A stretch of DNA of 10,719 nt from assembly GCA_018824925.1 (NCBI GenBank), contig JAHJFH010000209.1, forward strand, positions 1 to 10,719. Reading direction: 5' to 3'. The notes under the pieces are model-generated. The model saw only the letters and a list, made by a program, of their open reading frames with translations, searched no databases and was not told the DNA's origin. The translations under genes and the position numbers were made by a program. Below are positions 7,183 to 10,719 of this stretch, in pieces (the first letter of the stretch is position 1; every line of letters starts with the position of its first letter). The DNA is from Thermoplasmatota archaeon (GTDB lineage: Archaea; Thermoplasmatota; E2; DHVEG-1).

Positions 7183-8845
7183 GAGCGTTTTGGACCTTCA
7201 TTAGGATTTCTCTGGTTTTTAAATCAACCTTTTTTTGTAGGTTGTTTAAAGCGTTTTCCATATGGTGTACAAATGCTGTGTCGTTGATGGATCCGAGATT
7301 GATTTGTACATTGAGTATAGCTGCGTGGGTTCCAGCCTGAGCCATTAACGCAGCAACCCCTGCATCAGTTATTGAGCTTTGATTTCCCTTAGCTGCAATA
7401 GTTTCAGCAAGGATAAGGATTTTTTCACAGGTTACAGCTGTTTCATAGGGTATTTCTGCTGCTTTCTTATATCCTGTTTGAATAGCTTGACTGCGTTTTT
7501 GTTTTTGTTCGTCTGTATCCTTTGGCATTTTGAATGCCTTCATAACATCATTAAATGCATCTGTGTCTTTATCGATTAATTCTGTAAGTTTTATTCCGAG
7601 ATATTCACTTTGTTTCAATATGTTTTTGATCTCGGGTTCCACGGTTTGATATTTTTCTTTTCCGATGGTTAGGTTGCATACCATGGAGGTTAATGCTGTT
7701 CCAAGCGCTCCTGATAATGCTGCAACGCTTCCTCCTCCAGGTGCTGGGGATGATGAGGCTAATTCTGTAAGGAATTGATTAAGTGGCATTGAGGCTAATA
7801 CACCTTTTTCAGCTATTATGTATTCAATGATTTTTTTATCTGCTGAAAAGGGGTAGAGTTGGTTTAAACCGAGATGTTCAATAGCTAGAGTAACATAGTC
7901 TTTTTCAGGAAATTTTTTAGATAGTCCTTGTTGTTTTGTATAAAATTTTCCTGCTTGTATCAATGCATCTTCAGGGACAAGTCCTACGATCTCGCTCCCA
8001 GTGACCTGTATATCATATTTTTTCGCTTCATCCCGTATTGCTTCATAGGCATCATGGAGTGAGACTTCTTTATAATTAAGTAAATTCATGGAGACCTGGG
8101 CGATATCATCGTTGTACATCATACCACCTGCCTGTACTCCTTTGAATCGACCGGGTATTCGCTCAGGTTTTCCATCTGGTCCAATGATTTTATTGCCATC
8201 TTTATCTTTTTTTGGTACACCACTGCTTCGTATTTTCCCGGAGATCTCTGCTGCAATTGTTTTATCATTGGTATTGAGGTTTACGTTGTAGGCAATGAGT
8301 ATTTCTCTGGCCCCAGTTGCGGTTGCCCCACTTTTTGGGACAAATACGGGGTCACCAAAATCTGGTTTAAATTGTGGATCTTTAAATTTTTGTTCAAGGC
8401 CTTCATATTCTCCTTTTCGGATATCTGGAAGTCGCACATGATCCAGTTGTTGAGCAGATTCTGCATAGAGAAAAACCGGTATCTGTAATTCATGTGCTAA
8501 GCGTTTTCCAAATTGTTTTGATAGCTTGACACAGTCCTGTATCGTGATTCCTTTTATCGGGATGAAAGGCATGACATCTAGAGCGCCCATTCGAGCATGC
8601 TCACCTTTATGGGTTCGCATATCGATAAGGGCGATACCAACTCGAGCCGCCTGAAATGCTGCTTCCAATACCCCATTCGGTGTACCAACAAAGGTATAGA
8701 CCGTTCGGTTGAAATCTTCTCCAGGGTCAACATTTAACAGTTTGACATTATCTACTGATTGAATGGCACCAGAGATTGCTTGAATAGTGGCATTGTTTCT
8801 TCCTTCACTGAAATTTGGTACACATTCGACTATTGTTTTCATCAT
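7178..8845 (-). CDS. ftcD: Bifunctional glutamate formimidoyltransferase / formimidoyltetrahydrofolate cyclodeaminase
   Basis: This 555-residue fusion, about the size of mammalian FTCD, finishes histidine catabolism. The N-terminal domain moves the formimino group from formiminoglutamate to tetrahydrofolate; the C-terminal domain releases ammonia and leaves 5,10-methenyl-THF. Seen: the opening VECVPNFSEG, the NRTVYTFVG segment, and the catalytic region HKGEHARMGALDV, where His83 becomes His82 if the second Met is the start, matching the pig enzyme. The cyclodeaminase domain begins near residue 350 with SSSPAPGGGS (P367, GGG 370-372), followed by a helical bundle with LIDKDTDAF. A lysine-rich segment with KKDKDGNK near 210 joins parts of the transferase half. 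Either of two adjacent ATGs (8845, 8842) may be used. Divergent from hutI by 52 bp, which supports the pathway assignment. Confidence 0.96.
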   Translation of the reverse strand: MMKTIVECVPNFSEGRNNATIQAISGAIQSVDNVKLLNVDPGEDFNRTVYTFVGTPNGVLEAAFQAARVGIALIDMRTHKGEHARMGALDVMPFIPIKGITIQDCVKLSKQFGKRLAHELQIPVFLYAESAQQLDHVRLPDIRKGEYEGLEQKFKDPQFKPDFGDPVFVPKSGATATGAREILIAYNVNLNTNDKTIAAEISGKIRSSGVPKKDKDGNKIIGPDGKPERIPGRFKGVQAGGMMYNDDIAQVSMNLLNYKEVSLHDAYEAIRDEAKKYDIQVTGSEIVGLVPEDALIQAGKFYTKQQGLSKKFPEKDYVTLAIEHLGLNQLYPFSADKKIIEYIIAEKGVLASMPLNQFLTELASSSPAPGGGSVAALSGALGTALTSMVCNLTIGKEKYQTVEPEIKNILKQSEYLGIKLTELIDKDTDAFNDVMKAFKMPKDTDEQKQKRSQAIQTGYKKAAEIPYETAVTCEKILILAETIAAKGNQSSITDAGVAALMAQAGTHAAILNVQINLGSINDTAFVHHMENALNNLQKKVDLKTREILMKVQNAL

Positions 8846-8897
8846 GATTACCCAAAACCCTTAATCCTGGGAATTCTTTTAACCATTTGGTCGAAGC
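8846..8897. promoter_or_regulatory. Shared divergent promoter of ftcD and hutI
   Basis: Both genes start within 52 bp and neither has a strong ribosome site, so short-leader or leaderless messages are likely. On the minus strand TTAAAAGAATT near 8872-8882 is TATA-like and about 26 bases before a start near 8852. On the plus strand the same stretch (AATTCTTTTAA) would place hutI transcription at about its ATG. CCCA at 8851-8854 and TGGG at 8868-8871 form short inverted arms that could be half of an operator; this is weak. Confidence 0.4.
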
Positions 8898-10136
8898 ATG
8901 GAACATGTAGATCTACTCATTAAAAATGCCTCTGAGCTTGCAACCCTCGCAGGATCGTCACAACCACGAACAGGTCAGATGATGCGTGAACTAGCAATTA
9001 TCCAACATGGATCAATAGCCATCCATAAGGGTAAGATTATTGCTGTGGGAAAAAATGTATCATATTCTGCGGATCAGGTTATTGATGCCACAGGAAAAAC
9101 GGTGATGCCAGGTTTTATTGACCCCCATACACACCTTGTTTTTGGTGGATCGCGGGAATTTGAACTAGATATGAAATTACATGGGCTTTCGTATATGGAT
9201 ATTTTAGCAAAGGGTGGTGGTATCCAGTATACAGTTGAACAAACACGAAATGCCTCGGAAACCTCCTTAAGAAAGGCTGCGGTCCATAGATTAAATACTA
9301 TGCTTGCGTATGGTACTACAACTTGTGAAGCTAAAACCGGGTATGGACTTGAACCTACCACAGAGCTAAAATTACTCAAGATTCAGAATTCACTACATAC
9401 ACAGCATCCCATAGATATTGTCTCAACTTTTCTTGGGGCTCATGCCATACCTAAAGAGTATTCAGTGGAAGACTATTTACAGCAAATAATTAAGGAAATG
9501 CTACCAAAAACTAAAGGATTAGCAGAATTTTGTGATGTGTTTTGCGAAAAAAACGTTTTTTCAATAAAGCATTCTGAAAGGATTCTTACTGAGGGAAAAA
9601 AATATGGGCTGACACCAAAGATTCATGCAGAAGAAATCGTCAATACTGGCGGAGCTAGTCTTGCTGCAAAACTAGGTGCTTTGACTGCTGATCATCTCCT
9701 TATGATTTCAGATAAAGGTATTACCGATATGGCACAAGCAGGAGTCATTGGAGTACTTCTTCCAGGGACCCCTTTTAGTTTAATGATGAAAAAATATGCT
9801 CCAGCACGAAAACTCATAGCCGGTCAAGTCCCCATTGCATTAGCTACAGATCTCAACCCAAACTGCTGGACAGAAAATATGCAGTTTATGATACAACTCG
9901 CTTGTTTTGCGATGAAAATGACACCAGCGGAAGCGATAACTGCTGCAACATTTAATGCAGCCTGTGCAATTAACCGACAACATCAGGTTGGTAGCCTTGA
10001 ACCTTTTAAACAAGCAGATATTATTATACTGAACTGTAAAAATCATATGATGCTTCCCTACCATTTTGGTATTAATCTTGTTGGCATGGTTATTAAAAAA
10101 GGGAAGATCGTCCAAAAACAATCTATAGGATTTTAG
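8898..10136 (+). CDS. hutI: Imidazolonepropionase
   Basis: This metal-dependent amidohydrolase opens 4-imidazolone-5-propionate to N-formimino-glutamate, the substrate of the neighbouring ftcD product. At 412 residues it has the normal length. Metal ligands and catalytic residues are visible: His77 and His79 in GFIDPHTH, then FGGSRE as usual for HutI, KTGYGL for substrate binding, His243 in KIHAEE, His266 in TADHL, and Asp318 in ATDLNPNCW. The N- and C-terminal strands form the usual beta-sandwich (LLIKNASEL at the start; ADIIILN near the end). The ATG at 8898 gives a typical N-terminus, with no Shine-Dalgarno site. Divergent from ftcD and probably co-regulated. Histidase and urocanase are not in the window, so the pathway is only half visible. 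Confidence 0.96.
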   Translation: MEHVDLLIKNASELATLAGSSQPRTGQMMRELAIIQHGSIAIHKGKIIAVGKNVSYSADQVIDATGKTVMPGFIDPHTHLVFGGSREFELDMKLHGLSYMDILAKGGGIQYTVEQTRNASETSLRKAAVHRLNTMLAYGTTTCEAKTGYGLEPTTELKLLKIQNSLHTQHPIDIVSTFLGAHAIPKEYSVEDYLQQIIKEMLPKTKGLAEFCDVFCEKNVFSIKHSERILTEGKKYGLTPKIHAEEIVNTGGASLAAKLGALTADHLLMISDKGITDMAQAGVIGVLLPGTPFSLMMKKYAPARKLIAGQVPIALATDLNPNCWTENMQFMIQLACFAMKMTPAEAITAATFNAACAINRQHQVGSLEPFKQADIIILNCKNHMMLPYHFGINLVGMVIKKGKIVQKQSIGF

Positions 10137-10156
10137 ACAAAATCTACTAAAATACC

Positions 10157-10172
10157 TATCATATTTATGATA
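10157..10172. repeat. Short inverted repeat between hutI and the convergent membrane-protein gene
   Basis: TATCAT and ATGATA arms flank a 4-base loop, 20 bases after the hutI stop. The stem is short and AT-only apart from one G-C pair, and it is not directly followed by a T-run, so a terminator role is doubtful. It may mark the hutI 3' end or be chance in AT-rich DNA. Confidence 0.3.
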
Positions 10173-10191
10173 ATGGATGGATGCACAAGGT

Positions 10192-10197
10192 AAAAAA
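10192..10197 (-). terminator. T-tract past the end of the membrane-protein gene
   Basis: Six T in a row on the minus strand lie 6 bases beyond the stop codon at 10204. On the plus strand TCTTTAATTTTCT at 10201-10213 could serve hutI in the same way. Both are pattern-only calls. Confidence 0.35.
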
Positions 10198-10203
10198 CAT
10201 TCT

Positions 10204-10719
10204 TTAATTTTCTGTATTTAGGTAATCACAAATGCGTTGGTAGATTTTTGAAGGGTTTGTTTTGTATTCAGGATATTTCTTTAAAAAACCGGATAGGATG
10301 GAGTCTACGGATTTTTCTGACGAAGATTTTATGAAGCGTTTTAGATCCTTTTCGAGATTTCGTTTATATATTTCTTCTTCATGGGTTTCAAGGATTTGAC
10401 AGGAAATGTGATAGATATGATTCCGATTTGAGGCATATTCTGGGTTTTCCTTGAGAAAATGTTTGACAAGGAACTGAACATTTTTGTGTTTACTTTTCAG
10501 TATAAAATCATCAAGTTTTATGGTTAAAATACGATCAAAGTTACTCTGTTTGTAATGTGCATGTATCTCTGACATAACAAAAATAATTTCAATAATGCTC
10601 AAAGAGACTAGGATAATAGTGAGTTGAATGACATATACTACTTGGATTTCAAATGCATGGATAAAAAGTATAATTTCGACTATTAGGATGAGAAATGGTG
10701 GGATGAATGATAATTTTTC
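10204..10719 (-). CDS. Partial gene: membrane protein of unknown family with two TM segments and a duplicated C-terminal domain
   Basis: I do not recognise this family. The minus-strand frame is open from the stop at 10204 to the window edge (171 residues), so the start is missing. A TTG at 10602 and an ATG at 10575 lie within it but are probably internal, because the upstream frame encodes more protein of the same character. Fragment residues 3-23 and 27-49 are strongly hydrophobic and read as two membrane helices; each has an acidic residue in the core, in LIVEIILF and SIIEIIFV (Glu15, Glu44). The tail, residues 50-171, is charged, probably helical and cytoplasmic, and contains two similar units at about 68-111 and 125-168, both with FLK..PEY and IY. 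The gene converges with hutI. No catalytic motif is seen, and no function is assigned. Confidence 0.75.
   Translation of the reverse strand, partial: EKLSFIPPFLILIVEIILFIHAFEIQVVYVIQLTIILVSLSIIEIIFVMSEIHAHYKQSNFDRILTIKLDDFILKSKHKNVQFLVKHFLKENPEYASNRNHIYHISCQILETHEEEIYKRNLEKDLKRFIKSSSEKSVDSILSGFLKKYPEYKTNPSKIYQRICDYLNTEN
10216..10518 (-). repeat. Internal duplication in the truncated membrane protein
   Basis: Two units of 44 residues, encoded at 10387-10518 and 10216-10347, align without gaps at an offset of 57 residues. About 17 positions are identical by eye. Shared landmarks include an L..FI start, a K..V..(L/I) helix, FLK, PEY, then N, IY, C and L. The spacer between units is 13 residues and charged. 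The pattern suggests a tandem helical domain. Confidence 0.7.

Noticed and set aside
9074..9379. Minus-strand open frame of about 101 codons inside hutI
   Set aside because: It lies opposite the metal-binding region of hutI and shows no independent coding signal.
10204..10602. Separate 132-residue soluble protein starting at a TTG
   Set aside because: The same frame is open upstream to the window edge and encodes membrane helices continuous with it.

Overview
The window looks like core chromosome from an AT-rich euryarchaeon. It carries an archaeal 20S proteasome beta subunit, the KH/beta-CASP termination nuclease aCPSF1 (FttA), the small subunit of archaeal primase and an Orc1/Cdc6 initiator. 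Introns, insertion sequences, CRISPR repeats and tRNA or rRNA genes are not visible. Histidine breakdown through a folate-linked fused FtcD, together with poor Shine-Dalgarno use and near-leaderless starts, suggests a heterotrophic lineage such as the Thermoplasmatota. That placement is inference.

Layout. Positions 1-3973 hold three plus-strand genes: a PLP-dependent alpha-oxoamine synthase (probably kbl), psmB and aCPSF1. At 3973-3993 aCPSF1 meets primase priS tail to tail, with oppositely oriented T-tracts between them. priS (minus) and orc1/cdc6 (plus) are divergent across an 86-bp gap. cdc6 converges on, and overlaps by 9 bp, a minus-strand HhH-GPD DNA glycosylase with an Fe-S cluster. 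Upstream of the glycosylase on the same strand is ftcD, which is divergent from hutI across 52 bp. Last, a minus-strand gene of unknown family runs off the right edge. Its visible part has two membrane segments followed by a soluble tail made of a clear internal duplication.

How the genes work together. psmB and aCPSF1 represent protein turnover and RNA 3'-end formation. priS and cdc6 are replication priming and origin recognition. The glycosylase is base excision repair. hutI and ftcD are the last steps of histidine catabolism, carrying imidazolonepropionate to glutamate plus a one-carbon unit on tetrahydrofolate; hutH and hutU are not in the window. No gene-free stretch exceeds about 125 bp. 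Most of the window is well-known housekeeping content. The least explained part is the truncated membrane protein at the right edge. I see no convincing new multi-gene system.
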